Positions 1 through 9,797 of a DNA stretch of 64,000 bases are shown one piece after another. This DNA comes from Leishmania donovani (lineage: Eukaryota > Euglenozoa > Kinetoplastea > Trypanosomatida > Trypanosomatidae), in contig NC_018234.1 of assembly GCF_000227135.1 (NCBI RefSeq), positions 454,715-518,714 on the forward strand. Reading direction: 5' to 3'. Each line of letters opens with the position of its first letter. Positions within the stretch are counted from its first letter, which is position 1. A program made the translations under genes and the position numbers. Under the pieces are notes generated by a model, which made no database searches, was not told the origin of the DNA, and was given only the letters and a program-made list of their open reading frames with translations.

Positions 1-273
1 CGCCACCGCCCTGGGGCAGGACCCTGGGCGCGGCCCGCCTGGATCCAGGCGTGCAGTCCACGGGAGTGTCGGTCTGGCGCCGATGACGGGGCATTTATGG
101 GAAGGGACGGGAAGAGACAAGCAGAGCCGGTGGGACGCATGGCCTCGACGGCGGAACGGCTTGTCCTCCACGACCAGGATTCAGCCGTAGTGCGACAGAG
201 GTTGATGGAGTGTAGCTGTATGCGCATATATGTGTTGGCTTGTTCGTGGTATAGGATGTCAGGCTGAGCGAAG
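1..273 (+). mobile_element. SIDER2-like retroposon, 3' part (cut by window start)
   Basis: These 273 bases recur at 9514-9786 with only two mismatches (positions 42 and 112). The sequence is non-repetitive and GC-rich, unlike the C/T-rich DNA beside it. At the second copy the homology stops where an A-rich tail begins, which sets plus orientation and resembles a truncated non-LTR retroposon. Leishmania genomes carry many such SIDER elements, mostly in 3' UTRs. This copy lacks the A-rich tail: after base 273 it passes straight into unrelated T/G-rich sequence. The family name is from memory of SIDER features, not from an alignment. Confidence 0.65.
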
Positions 274-3200
274 TGGCACTTTCTGTATTTCACGTGTATT
301 GTTTTCTTAGCTATTAATATGCTAATGTGGTTGTTTGTGTGTGTACGTGTCTGGGGGAGGTGTGTGTGCGGGTAGGGGGAGGGGGTCGATGATGTTGGTG
401 GCGCTGGTGCGGGCATGGCTACCGGCGAATACCTATCCTCCCTCTCTCTGTCGCTCTCTCTCTGTGTTGGTCTGCATGTGTCGATCTGTCCTGACTGTGT
501 TTTCGTCTTCTCCCCTTGTTTCGGCCTTTAACGTATATATATATATATAGAGCAACGTTTCTCTCTTCCCCCCTTCTCTGTCTCTCTGTCTTCTTTAGCA
601 TGCCCTACTCGCTGTGGTGGTGGCGGCGATGTTCGTTGGTTCAGTTGTCGGTGACTTTTTTTTTGTGCACCCGGACGTGCATGGTGGGCGTGTTTGTGTG
701 GGGAGGGGGCGGCGTCTGTGGCTGTGGTAGTGGTGATGGTGTCTGGGGTGTGTTGTGTGCCCTCCTCGTTGGTGCTCGCAGATGCGTTCTTCCCCTTCTC
801 TTTCAGTCCTATTACCCCTGCTGCTGCTGCTGCGGCGGTGGCATCTCGAAGGAAGGAGATCGACAAGGGGGAGGGATGAAGGGTCGACGAGTGAGGCATT
901 CCCTACGCCTCACGTGTTGTGTGCTGTGTGCGATGTTGTCTGTCTGCGCATGCCTGGGTGCTGTGTACGGTAACACGTAAGTTAGAAATTCTTCGATGAA
1001 GAGAGCGGAATGAAAGGAAATAGAGCATGGACGACTGCATATGTTCAGAGAGGGAGTAAGATAGTGCTGAATACGTGTCTCTCAGTCGATAGCCCTTCCA
1101 ACTTCCTGTGCTTACGCAGGCGCGGGCACACGAGCTTCGGCATGTCTGCGTGGACACGCGCCTGTGTCTGAGTGTGGATCTCTGTTTTCGCTCAGTGCTT
1201 CGCTGGAAAATCCAAGCGCGGACCTGGAGCCGCTTCAACGTTCGTCATGGCTGCACGCCCTCCCCCTCCCCCCTTTGGGTGGGTGGGAACGGCACCCGAA
1301 ATCCGTCTCCTTCGCATCTACTCTCCCGCTCTCCCTCTCACCGTCTCGTCGCTTCGCTTGCAACAGTGCCAGCCTAGTTGGGAAAGGTAGAAGCAGCACG
1401 AGCGAGTAGCTAGTCCGCCTTCCTCCACGTCCCTCTCCGCTCCCCCTCCACCTCTCTTTCCTGCCCAGCAGCTTGGAACCGGAAGAAGCCTGCAAAACCG
1501 CATTCAACAGACGGATAATCGAGAACCACGCAAAGTCCGAGCACGCACCACACGCACCCCCCAACTAAGAAACGAAAGCGCGTTTGCAACGGGCAGCCTC
1601 AAAAACAGCAGCGGCTCACCATACGTGTCGGCACGCACCTCTCACCGAACGTGTGAACCCGGAGGACGAAGAAGACGCGCAAGTAGATTAGAGCAGAGGT
1701 GGCTGAGGCACCTGCGGGGTTACTGCTCGAGGCGCCGCTACAGAACGAGCCACCACTCAACAGCAGAGAAACACGAAGGGCGGGCGACAGTGCACCTTGC
1801 TGTTTTGTGCGCGTGTCGGTGGTTTTCCTTATTTTTACCTTCTTGGTGGGTCACGGCCGTACGCTGTTTCTCTCTCTCTCTCGCTCTGTGTGCGTGTCAC
1901 TGACGCTCCCCCTTTCCTCTTTCGCAACCTCGAACACGACGACCACCATCACATACACACCTCTGTATAATTCAAGCCCCTCCCCGCCCTCCCCACCGGT
2001 GCATCAGCGTCTTAGATCGTTCTTTGTGTGTGTTTGTGTGTTGGCTACCCGTTCGCTGTAGCTGCGCCTGAGCGTTTTCTTCGTTGGCGTGCGTGTCTCT
2101 CCTTTCCTGTTGATTTTTTTTTTCGTAGTTGTGCCTCCGTCCCGCTGCGCGCCCGCGCGTGTGCGTCGGTGACGCTCTCCCTTCCTCTGCGTGTGTGTTC
2201 ACGTTTGCTTGTTTGCTCTCTCACGCTGTCGTTGAACTCCCGCTGTTGGCCACGTCCTGTCGTTTCCTGTCCCCCCCCTCTCTTCCCTGCCTGTCTGTCC
2301 CTTCTCACCTTCACTCTCTATTTCTATCTGTGTGTGTGTGTGTGTGTGTGTCTATCAAACCCCCTCTCCCTTTCCCTTCTCCACCACACGACTGCCACCC
2401 CTCCCTCTCCCCCGCCCCCCTTTCTGTTTGTTCGTTGTGTCGCGTCTCGCAGCTCTTACGCCTGACTCCCTAGTTGTGCTCTCTCTCTCCTTTCTTTTTT
2501 TTTTTTCGTTCTTCCGTTCTCCTTTCCCTGTGACTCGCATCGCATTGCTGTCCTTTGTGCTCGCCGAGCTTCCTCCCGGTCTTGCGGGCGCGCTTCTCCG
2601 GTGTGCCCCTTTCCTCCTCCTCCTCCGCCTCCGCCTCCTTCCATCCTCCATAGCTGTCATCTGCTTTCACCGCGAACTCCGTTCCCTTGCCCTTTCCTCC
2701 TTGTCGCTTGCCTGTTTCGCTTATCGACTCCCTTTCTCGCTTCTTTGCTTGTTGTGCATGCCTTCGCCCGCTATCAGTGAATCTCGCGTCACATTTTTCC
2801 TTTTTTTTGTTGGGCTTTTCTTTTTTTTTTTGGGTTGTTTGCGTGCTGCCTCTCAAGCTCTCCTCCTCCCCCCTCTCGCCTTCCCTTCTCTCACGTCCCT
2901 CTGCGGCTGTCTCTTCTTGCGTACATCTCTGTGCTGGTGGTCGCTGCTCTGCCGTTGATTGGGGCGCGCTTGCCATCTCTCGTCGTTCTCGTTGTTGTCG
3001 TTGCTATTTTCCGCATCGTCATCTGGGATATCTCGCCGCCCTCCACTCAACCGTTAACCCATCACGTGTGGCCCCCTCTCCCTCCTCCCTCCCTTTCTCT
3101 CTCTCTGAGTACCTCGCAGCTGCCGCGCGCGAATATTGTTGAGCATCCGTCTCTCTTTGAAGTAGAGCCTCTCTCTCTCTGTGTGTGTGTGTGTGTGTGC

Positions 3201-4026
3201 TCCTCTGGCGTGCGGCGGAAGGAGGCGGTGTGAGGCATCGGGCAGAGATTGGGAGCGTGTGGGCTGCATCTTCCTTTCCGCCGCTGCATCCTTCTCCTTC
3301 TTTGTTCTGTTCTCGCTAACGCCCACTTTCTCCCGAGTGCACAACGCTATCATCCTTTTTCTTCTGCGGTGTGTGTGTGTGTGTGTCCTTCCCCTTCCCT
3401 CGGGTCTGCCGGCTGCCAATTAGCTCCCTCTTCGTTGCCACGTATGTATGTACTCCTCCCCTCCCTCCCTCGCCCGCTTCGCTCTTGAACCCTCTGATCC
3501 CCACCACCCCCGCCCCGCCCTGTCCTGCCCTTATTGTTACTCTCAGCGTTATCGCCTTCTTTCTTTTTTTTCAGAAAAAAACATTCGCTCGACTGCTGTG
3601 TGTGTGTGTGCGGTGCTCACGGGTGTAGCTCGCTCTGCCTGTGTGTCTGCGTGTCGTAGCCTTCCCCCCTCCCCCACCCCCAGTCTTCGGTTTACGTTCT
3701 TTCTTTACTTCGTGCGCGCGCGCTTGCCGTTGTCTGTGTGGGCGCACGCACAGGCGTTTGGTAGGTGAATCGGCGGCGCATGCGCGTACCCTCTTTCCCT
3801 CCTCTCCTTCCACTTCACACGCCTCGTTACCCCACGCGTCGCACAGCATCTGTGTGGCGACGCGGGCCTACGGGCCGTTCTTTTCCGTGTTTCCCTCTTC
3901 GTACAGTGACGGCAGTCGCTGAGGCACTCCAGCCAAACGGTGCTGGAAGCACAGAAAGGCTCGAAGAGCACGCGCGCGCACCAACACGCGTGGACACCCA
4001 CACGCACGCACACAAAACATACAGTG
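274..4026 (+). other. Long intergenic / leader region, no gene seen
   Basis: No convincing coding region is visible. The stretch contains TA, TG and TC microsatellites, for example alternating TA near 535-549 and TG near 2329-2351. From about 1860 to 3750 the plus strand is overwhelmingly C and T. Reading frames here translate to Ser/Leu/Pro/Cys/Val low-complexity protein on plus and Arg/Glu/Lys-rich protein on minus, which is what biased composition produces without selection. It probably holds the 3' UTR of a gene left of the window and the 5' UTR and splice-acceptor region of the kinase gene. Confidence 0.6.
3787..3846 (+). promoter_or_regulatory. Predicted trans-splice acceptor for the PX kinase gene
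   Basis: A C/T-dominated tract at about 3787-3835 is followed by the AG at 3845-3846, giving a leader of roughly 180 bases before the ATG at 4027. A further AG lies at 4023-4024, directly ahead of the ATG. In trypanosomatids the first AG after a polypyrimidine tract usually receives the spliced leader. The region has many other tracts, so the exact site is a guess. Confidence 0.4.
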
Positions 4027-7000
4027 ATGGACTCGGCGTCAGGCATTAGTGGCTCTGCATGCGGGTCCAGGCATAATCGGCCACGGGTCTTCTGCGTTGT
4101 CTGCGGAAGCTGCAGTGAGCATCTTATCCTCCGCAAGTCAGGCCTCAAGTGCGCGAGCTGCGTAGGGAAGTCGTCGAACAAGCACTACGCTAAGTTGCAG
4201 AAGCGGCAGGCAAAGAAACTCTTTTCCAATGCCTTTCCAGCGCAGAGCCCGACTGCCGGCTTAGACACCGCCTCCTCCGTGCAACCCGGAGACTGCAGCC
4301 AAACCAATCGCCTTTTCAGCTCTGCTTCCTCATCGCTACCACCAGCCGTGGAGGACTACAGCGGCACCGCCGGAGTGTCCACGGAGCGCAGCAGCACCTT
4401 GCACCCTATCGAAGAGTACATCAGCGGCACCTCGGTGTACCGCGCCGTCATGGAGCAGGCATGCTACTCCGGTGAGAACGATCGAAGCGGCGGCGAGGGC
4501 GGCAGCGGCGATCGGCAGACACTCATGAGCGGTGCGGACGGCGTCACCCGATCCACATCCGACGCGCTTAGTAAAGCACATCAAGAGAACACTGCGTCTG
4601 GCTCACACACCAACGTCTCCTCCTCGGCTGCTGCCGGCGATAATGCTGGAGATATGCGTCGAACATCTCCGCCCCTTATGACTCAACGCCAAGAAAGTGG
4701 CGATGCGCAGTGCAGCGACCCAGGTTCGGCGAAGAGCGGTAGAGATGGCGTCGGCAAGACACCGCTCTGCCGAGACTCTTCACTCATCCCTCCAACGCCG
4801 ATTCTCCACAAAGTCACAGAGAAGGAGTCCAACAATCAAGCTCCGGCGCGTTGCTACAAGACGGCGCCGTCGCGCTTGCCACCCCGCCACGGGCCTCGAG
4901 GGACCAAGGGCACGCCGCGTCTGCCACCGTCCGCGGTCGACGTGAGTAGAGTGTCCGCAGCGCATACGGTCTCTGCAAAGTCCAACGGAAAGGCGACGGG
5001 CACCTCCTCGCTGAACGGCGCGACTGCGTCCCCGCCGTCCTCCGCCATCAAGGCGGTGTCCGCCGCAGCTCGCTGCGTTGAGGGCCAGGACTTGATGCCC
5101 GAAAGTGGCAACAGCGTGTTGCGCGACGCCACCCTGCCACCCGCCGAGCCCGCCGCCGGCCAGCACCACTCGCACCCCAGTACGCCGCGCGGCGACGAAC
5201 GTACCACACCATTAGCAGCGAGCCTTTCCCAAAACCCCACGCATCCTCCGCAGGTGCTGCGGGCCTCCAGACAGTCACCGACGACGTTCCCGGACGCGAG
5301 CTTGGGTCTGCCAGCGCCGCGAGCAGGCAGCTGCAACACATCCATCACCTCCTCGACGATGGAGCGCGGCCCCGCGTCGCGACTGCCGCTGCTTCACTCG
5401 CACGCGGACAGCAACGCGGGTACGCAGGTCCAACGTGATTCCCAAGGTGGAACTCGGCGCTTGAGCGCAGCGCCGTCGACAGTGTCAACGCTGCCGAACA
5501 CGTCGGTGCGGCCCGTAGACGCGCCCGGGGCTGCCGGCGCAGGAGCGCCGTCGCTGAGCCGTATGCCAAATTCCTCAGGGGCTACCGCCGCTGCTCTCGA
5601 CAACTGTCATAGCGTCGGCAGCAGCAGCCGATGCCGGCACAACAAGCGAGGCAGCCGCGGAGGCTCCTCCGGCGACTCGGAGTCGTCTTCGTCCAGCTTG
5701 TCCGATGACGCCTCCGCCATTGATTCATCGTTGCCCTCAGTGGTATCGTCAGCGACGCCAGAGGCCGTCATCGGAGAGGACGGTGCTGCCACCAGTGGGA
5801 CGGGCACGAAGAAAGCGCTGCACGGCGGCACCAACGCCCTCGATGTGGGCACGAAGAAGCGGACAAGACAGGTGCCAAAGTCGGTGGACAGCACAATGGA
5901 GAAGAAGGGGGCAGGCGGCAGCGCGGGCCACGGGCTTGCGACAACGCCCCTTAGCGGCTATATCGATGCCTTGCACATAACCGTCGAGTCTGTTCAGCCA
6001 CCGTTGCTGAACGGTCCAGAGACGACGACATCCGCCCCTTGTGGTGGTGATGAGCTACCGCAGGCCGCAACGAGCTATAACGACGAGAGTAGCACTACCA
6101 CAGGTGACACACACAGCCGCTGTGACTCGATACGCAGTGGCTCCTTCCGCACAAACGACGGCTACCAGCGGCAGGTGTACGTTGTCGGGCAGTCGGGCAA
6201 CTTCAAGGTGACGCGGCACATTCGCCAGTGCAGTGGCAGTAGCGATGTGCTCGCCGGGCGGAGCAGCGCCGCCGTTGCCTCGTCTGCGTCTGGCACGCTC
6301 ACGGCGACGCGTCTACGCGGCCGGCAGCAGCACGGCAGCTCGGGCGACACCATGGGCACTGGCGCGGTGGAGGTGAAGAGGATCTCGTACCGCATAATCG
6401 TCAAAAACCGCTGCAGCGGCGAAGTTCTCTTGACGCAGGAGCGGCGTCTCTACACCCAAATCATACCCGCGCTGGAGCGGGTGAAGGCGATCGCGGGCGG
6501 CGAGCTGCCGGCGGTGCCGGTGAAGCGGCTGCCCAGCCTGCGGTTTGCCACGGAGGTGTTCACGGAGGAGCGCCGTGCAGAAGTCGAGGCGTTCCTTCAG
6601 GCCGTCGCGCTGAGCCCCTTTTATGTTCGCCACCCAGAAGTGGTGAAGCTGCTCGGGCTGGAGCTGTACGTGACCGACGCCGGCGCGGCCGCAGCGACCG
6701 GTGCCGCAGCGGCGAAAGGCAGCCGTGGCAACGGAGCGGATGCTCATCGGCCCAGCAAATCACCACGCGCCATGCATACGAAATCATCACCGTCGATGGG
6801 CGTCGGCGCCGACATCGAGGTAACACCGCTGGCACGAAGAGGGGCTGCTTGTGACTCGAAGTATCTTAGTCGTCACTCAAGAGATGGCGAGGCCGGCGTT
6901 AGAGCGGCTGCGGCGACTGGCCGCGGTGAGGCGGGCACCGGCTGCCTCACAGTAGACGCCCTCAACGCTTATTGCTCCTCGACTATGGGGGGCGGTGGAG

Positions 7001-8097
7001 GCGACACCGCTGATAGCAGGAATTTCTGCCGCTCGCAGAGCTGCTCCAGCGTGCAGACCTCTTGCTCTTCCGTGGTGCGTCGTCGCAAGCTGGACGAGGT
7101 GACCATGGAGGACCTCGAGCACATCCAACTCGGCAATCTCATCGGCCGCGGCACTTTCGGTTCTGTCTACCTGGGACTAGTGCAGACCCAACGTGGCTCG
7201 CTGATGGTGGCCGTGAAGGTGATGAAGGTCGGCGAGGCGGTAGCGCCGTCGGAGATGGAGAGCCTTCAACGCGAGCTGGACGTGCTGTGCGCCGCCCGGC
7301 ACAAGAACATCATCCGCTTCCTCGGCAGCTCGCTGAATACGACGACGCGTGACCTGCGCGTCTTCACGGAATACGTGGAGTGCGGCACCATCCGCTCCCT
7401 TGTCGACCGCTTCGGTGCCTTGACGATGCTGGCGATTCAGCAGTACATGCAGCAGATACTGAGTGGCCTGCAGTACCTGCACAGCCTCTCGATCGCACAT
7501 CGCGACATCAAGGGTGAGAACATTCTCGTCACCAAAAATGGCCGTATCAAGCTCTCCGACTTTGGCAGCAGTACCGGCGCGCCGTGCAAGGTAGTGGCCG
7601 CTGCCGAGTCCCCTTCCAAGGTGGGAAGCGGCGGGAGTGCGGACAGCGCGGCAAACGGTGGCCTCCCGGTCGGCTCACCGCAGTACATGGCGCCAGAGGT
7701 GATTCATGGCACCGTCAAATCGTTTGCCGCGGTCGACATCTGGTCACTCGGGTGCGTCGGGATTGAGATGATGGATCGACCCATCTGGCGCGAGAGCCCA
7801 AGCACAAACCCGTTCGTCTTTCTCTATCGCATCAGCCGTTGCGGGACGCCCCCGCACGGGCTGCCAACGGACGATGAGCTCGCCGCGCTCAAGGCGGAAG
7901 GCAAGAAGACGGAATGCGAGGGCTTCTCCGTGTACCTGGAATTTCTCAGGAGCTGCTTGCGCGTTGACCCGGAGCAGCGCCCGTCCGCGGCGGAGTTGCT
8001 CAAGCACCCCTTCATGACCTACCCGTACTCGAAGCACCTCCGCTGGATGCCGCCGATGCCCGCTACCGCGAAGCCCTCAGCTCTCAAGTCTTCATGA
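4027..8097 (+). CDS. Large STE11/MAPKKK-like protein kinase with PX-like domain and N-terminal zinc-ribbon motif
   Basis: This 1356-residue protein is a probable serine/threonine kinase. Residues 23-45 hold paired CxxC motifs (C23/C26, C42/C45), like a small zinc ribbon, followed by a basic helix. Residues ~60-780 are Ser/Thr/Gly-rich and look disordered. Residues ~785-882 read as a PX domain, a phosphoinositide-binding fold: a basic RRLY segment, a proline loop (PAVPVKRLP) and the helix EERRAEVEAFLQ. The kinase domain spans ~1030-1340 with Gly loop GRGTFGSV (1040-1047), K1064 in VAVK, HRD at 1158-1160, IKGEN, DFG at 1178-1180 and APE at 1222-1224, so it should be active. The sequence around HRDIKGENILV and GSPQYMAPEV points to the STE11/MAPKKK group. 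About 25 Gly/Ser/Ala-rich residues are inserted in the activation segment. The frame extends upstream only to a GTG at 3940; the ATG at 4027 is the likely start. Kinase call is firm; PX and zinc calls are moderate. Confidence 0.93.
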   Translation: MDSASGISGSACGSRHNRPRVFCVVCGSCSEHLILRKSGLKCASCVGKSSNKHYAKLQKRQAKKLFSNAFPAQSPTAGLDTASSVQPGDCSQTNRLFSSASSSLPPAVEDYSGTAGVSTERSSTLHPIEEYISGTSVYRAVMEQACYSGENDRSGGEGGSGDRQTLMSGADGVTRSTSDALSKAHQENTASGSHTNVSSSAAAGDNAGDMRRTSPPLMTQRQESGDAQCSDPGSAKSGRDGVGKTPLCRDSSLIPPTPILHKVTEKESNNQAPARCYKTAPSRLPPRHGPRGTKGTPRLPPSAVDVSRVSAAHTVSAKSNGKATGTSSLNGATASPPSSAIKAVSAAARCVEGQDLMPESGNSVLRDATLPPAEPAAGQHHSHPSTPRGDERTTPLAASLSQNPTHPPQVLRASRQSPTTFPDASLGLPAPRAGSCNTSITSSTMERGPASRLPLLHSHADSNAGTQVQRDSQGGTRRLSAAPSTVSTLPNTSVRPVDAPGAAGAGAPSLSRMPNSSGATAAALDNCHSVGSSSRCRHNKRGSRGGSSGDSESSSSSLSDDASAIDSSLPSVVSSATPEAVIGEDGAATSGTGTKKALHGGTNALDVGTKKRTRQVPKSVDSTMEKKGAGGSAGHGLATTPLSGYIDALHITVESVQPPLLNGPETTTSAPCGGDELPQAATSYNDESSTTTGDTHSRCDSIRSGSFRTNDGYQRQVYVVGQSGNFKVTRHIRQCSGSSDVLAGRSSAAVASSASGTLTATRLRGRQQHGSSGDTMGTGAVEVKRISYRIIVKNRCSGEVLLTQERRLYTQIIPALERVKAIAGGELPAVPVKRLPSLRFATEVFTEERRAEVEAFLQAVALSPFYVRHPEVVKLLGLELYVTDAGAAAATGAAAAKGSRGNGADAHRPSKSPRAMHTKSSPSMGVGADIEVTPLARRGAACDSKYLSRHSRDGEAGVRAAAATGRGEAGTGCLTVDALNAYCSSTMGGGGGDTADSRNFCRSQSCSSVQTSCSSVVRRRKLDEVTMEDLEHIQLGNLIGRGTFGSVYLGLVQTQRGSLMVAVKVMKVGEAVAPSEMESLQRELDVLCAARHKNIIRFLGSSLNTTTRDLRVFTEYVECGTIRSLVDRFGALTMLAIQQYMQQILSGLQYLHSLSIAHRDIKGENILVTKNGRIKLSDFGSSTGAPCKVVAAAESPSKVGSGGSADSAANGGLPVGSPQYMAPEVIHGTVKSFAAVDIWSLGCVGIEMMDRPIWRESPSTNPFVFLYRISRCGTPPHGLPTDDELAALKAEGKKTECEGFSVYLEFLRSCLRVDPEQRPSAAELLKHPFMTYPYSKHLRWMPPMPATAKPSALKSS

Positions 8098-9199
8098 TTG
8101 GCGAAGGTGCGCCCCGTCGCACCGATCCGTGTGCGTGTTAGTGTGTGCTGTTCATGTTGTCGTGTGTGCACATACGTATATACCACACATTTATATCTAT
8201 GTTTTCTGTTTTTGCTCGGTGTCTTGTTTTCGCCGTCCCTTCGCTCTCCTCCCGCCCCCCCCCTGCGCACATGGGACGTACGTGTGTTGTCATGGCGAGG
8301 GTGTCGCAGTGTTGTGTGCGTGCCAGTGGGTGCTGCGAGGAACGTGCTTGTGTGCTTGTTTCATGCTCCCCCTTTTTTGCTTGCTCTTGCTTACTTCGCT
8401 TGCGGATGTGCTCCCTCCCTCCCTCCTGATCTCTCTCCATCTATCTATATATGTATGCGTGTGTACGTGTACGTGTGTCTGTATTTTGTTGTGTGCATGC
8501 GTGTTGTCTGCCTTGTCCGTGGGCGAAGGTTTTCCCCCCTCTCACTCTCCGCCCTTCTGTTGCTTATGTGTGCACGTGTGTGCCTCTTGTCGGTTAGACC
8601 GTTGTCGCGAGTCCCTACCATGGAAACATCCTCCTCCTCGTGGTCCCCGACACGAGCGCGGTATGTGTGCGTGCAGGTGAGCGGCAGGGTAGTGTGGCGA
8701 GCGTCGCTCTGCTCGAGGGGACCCGATGAAGAACCAGAGGCGTTGCCGCGAGACAGTGGTGCTCCACGGCACCGTATGCGGCCACTTTTCTCTCCAACCA
8801 TGCCATCACGCTCCCTTTTCTCTCCGATGCCCCCCTCCCAGCCGTCAACTGTCCTCGCGTGTTCATCTCATCTCCCTCCCTGCCATCGCTCGCACCCATC
8901 AGACGCTGTTGCGTCGGCTCTCCGCCAACACCGCGGCACTACAAGCAACCTCGTTCTCCCCCGCAACATGAACACAAACTTCAGGGGGTAGGCGAAGAGG
9001 CGCGTACACGTAGCTCACACAAACGCGCGAGACGCACAAAGGCCGGACAAGTGCATCCACTGCAACACATCGATGAATCAAAATCGCGTGGCGGCGGCGG
9101 CTTGACCCGACAGCAGGCCACCGCCGCTTCCCTTTCCGTGAACATCACCACTCTTCTCCCTTCCCTTTTTTTTCTGTCGCTACGCTATCCAGTCCCAGC
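8098..9199 (+). other. Intergenic, probable 3' UTR of the kinase gene
   Basis: GT-rich and C-rich low-complexity sequence with no recognisable coding region. The kinase frame stays open past its TGA to 8991, but the translation is Cys/Val/Leu/Arg low complexity and is best explained by stop-poor GT/C-rich DNA. Confidence 0.55.
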
Positions 9200-9797
9200 A
9201 TGCTCCCCACCCCGCCCTACAGGTGCAGGTCTACAGACCCACATCAACACACTGGGAGCCCCAGGCAGCTCGGCTTGGGGAGGCTGTGTGCACGCGCGCA
9301 CTAGCGGGCGGCACATCCATACGTGATTCTCGTCCCCTTTTCGCCGCAGCCGTCACGACTGATGAAGAACCGCGCACACGAACCACTCGCGGAGGCGGCG
9401 CAGCCGTTGTGCAGGCGGGGGGCCTCTGAGGGCCCTGGCCTGAGGCTGGCGGACTTCCTCCTCGAGCGCATGCGGCATGCACCTGAACCACCCCCTATTA
9501 CCTGCACGACAGCCGCCACCGCCCTGGGGCAGGACCCTGGGCGCGGCCCGCCTGAATCCAGGCGTGCAGTCCACGGGAGTGTCGGTCTGGCGCCGATGAC
9601 GGGGCATTTATGGGAAGGGACGGGGAGAGACAAGCAGAGCCGGTGGGACGCATGGCCTCGACGGCGGAACGGCTTGTCCTCCACGACCAGGATTCAGCCG
9701 TAGTGCGACAGAGGTTGATGGAGTGTAGCTGTATGCGCATATATGTGTTGGCTTGTTCGTGGTATAGGATGTCAGGCTGAGCGAAGAAAAAGAAAGT
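9200..9797 (+). mobile_element. SIDER2-like retroposon with A-rich 3' tail
   Basis: Bases 9514-9786 repeat 1-273 with two mismatches and are followed at once by an A-rich run (about 9784-9797) like a retroposon poly(A) tail. The upstream part, from about 9200, has the same GC-rich non-repetitive character, giving a total near 600 bases, which fits the usual SIDER size of about half a kilobase. The left edge is uncertain because the other copy is cut by the window. It lies about 1.1 kb downstream of the kinase stop, so it probably sits in that gene's 3' UTR. SIDER2 elements in such positions have been linked to transcript destabilisation in Leishmania. Confidence 0.65.

Noticed and set aside
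516..980. 154-codon plus-strand frame with Tyr-Ile repeat and Cys/Val-rich protein
   Set aside because: It is driven by TA and GT microsatellites. It has no domain and coding-like third-position bias is absent.
8098..8991. 297-codon frame continuing in the kinase frame directly after its TGA, suggesting stop-codon readthrough
   Set aside because: The translation is Cys/Val/Leu/Arg low complexity following GT- and C-rich DNA, without a domain. The kinase ends normally after its last helix.
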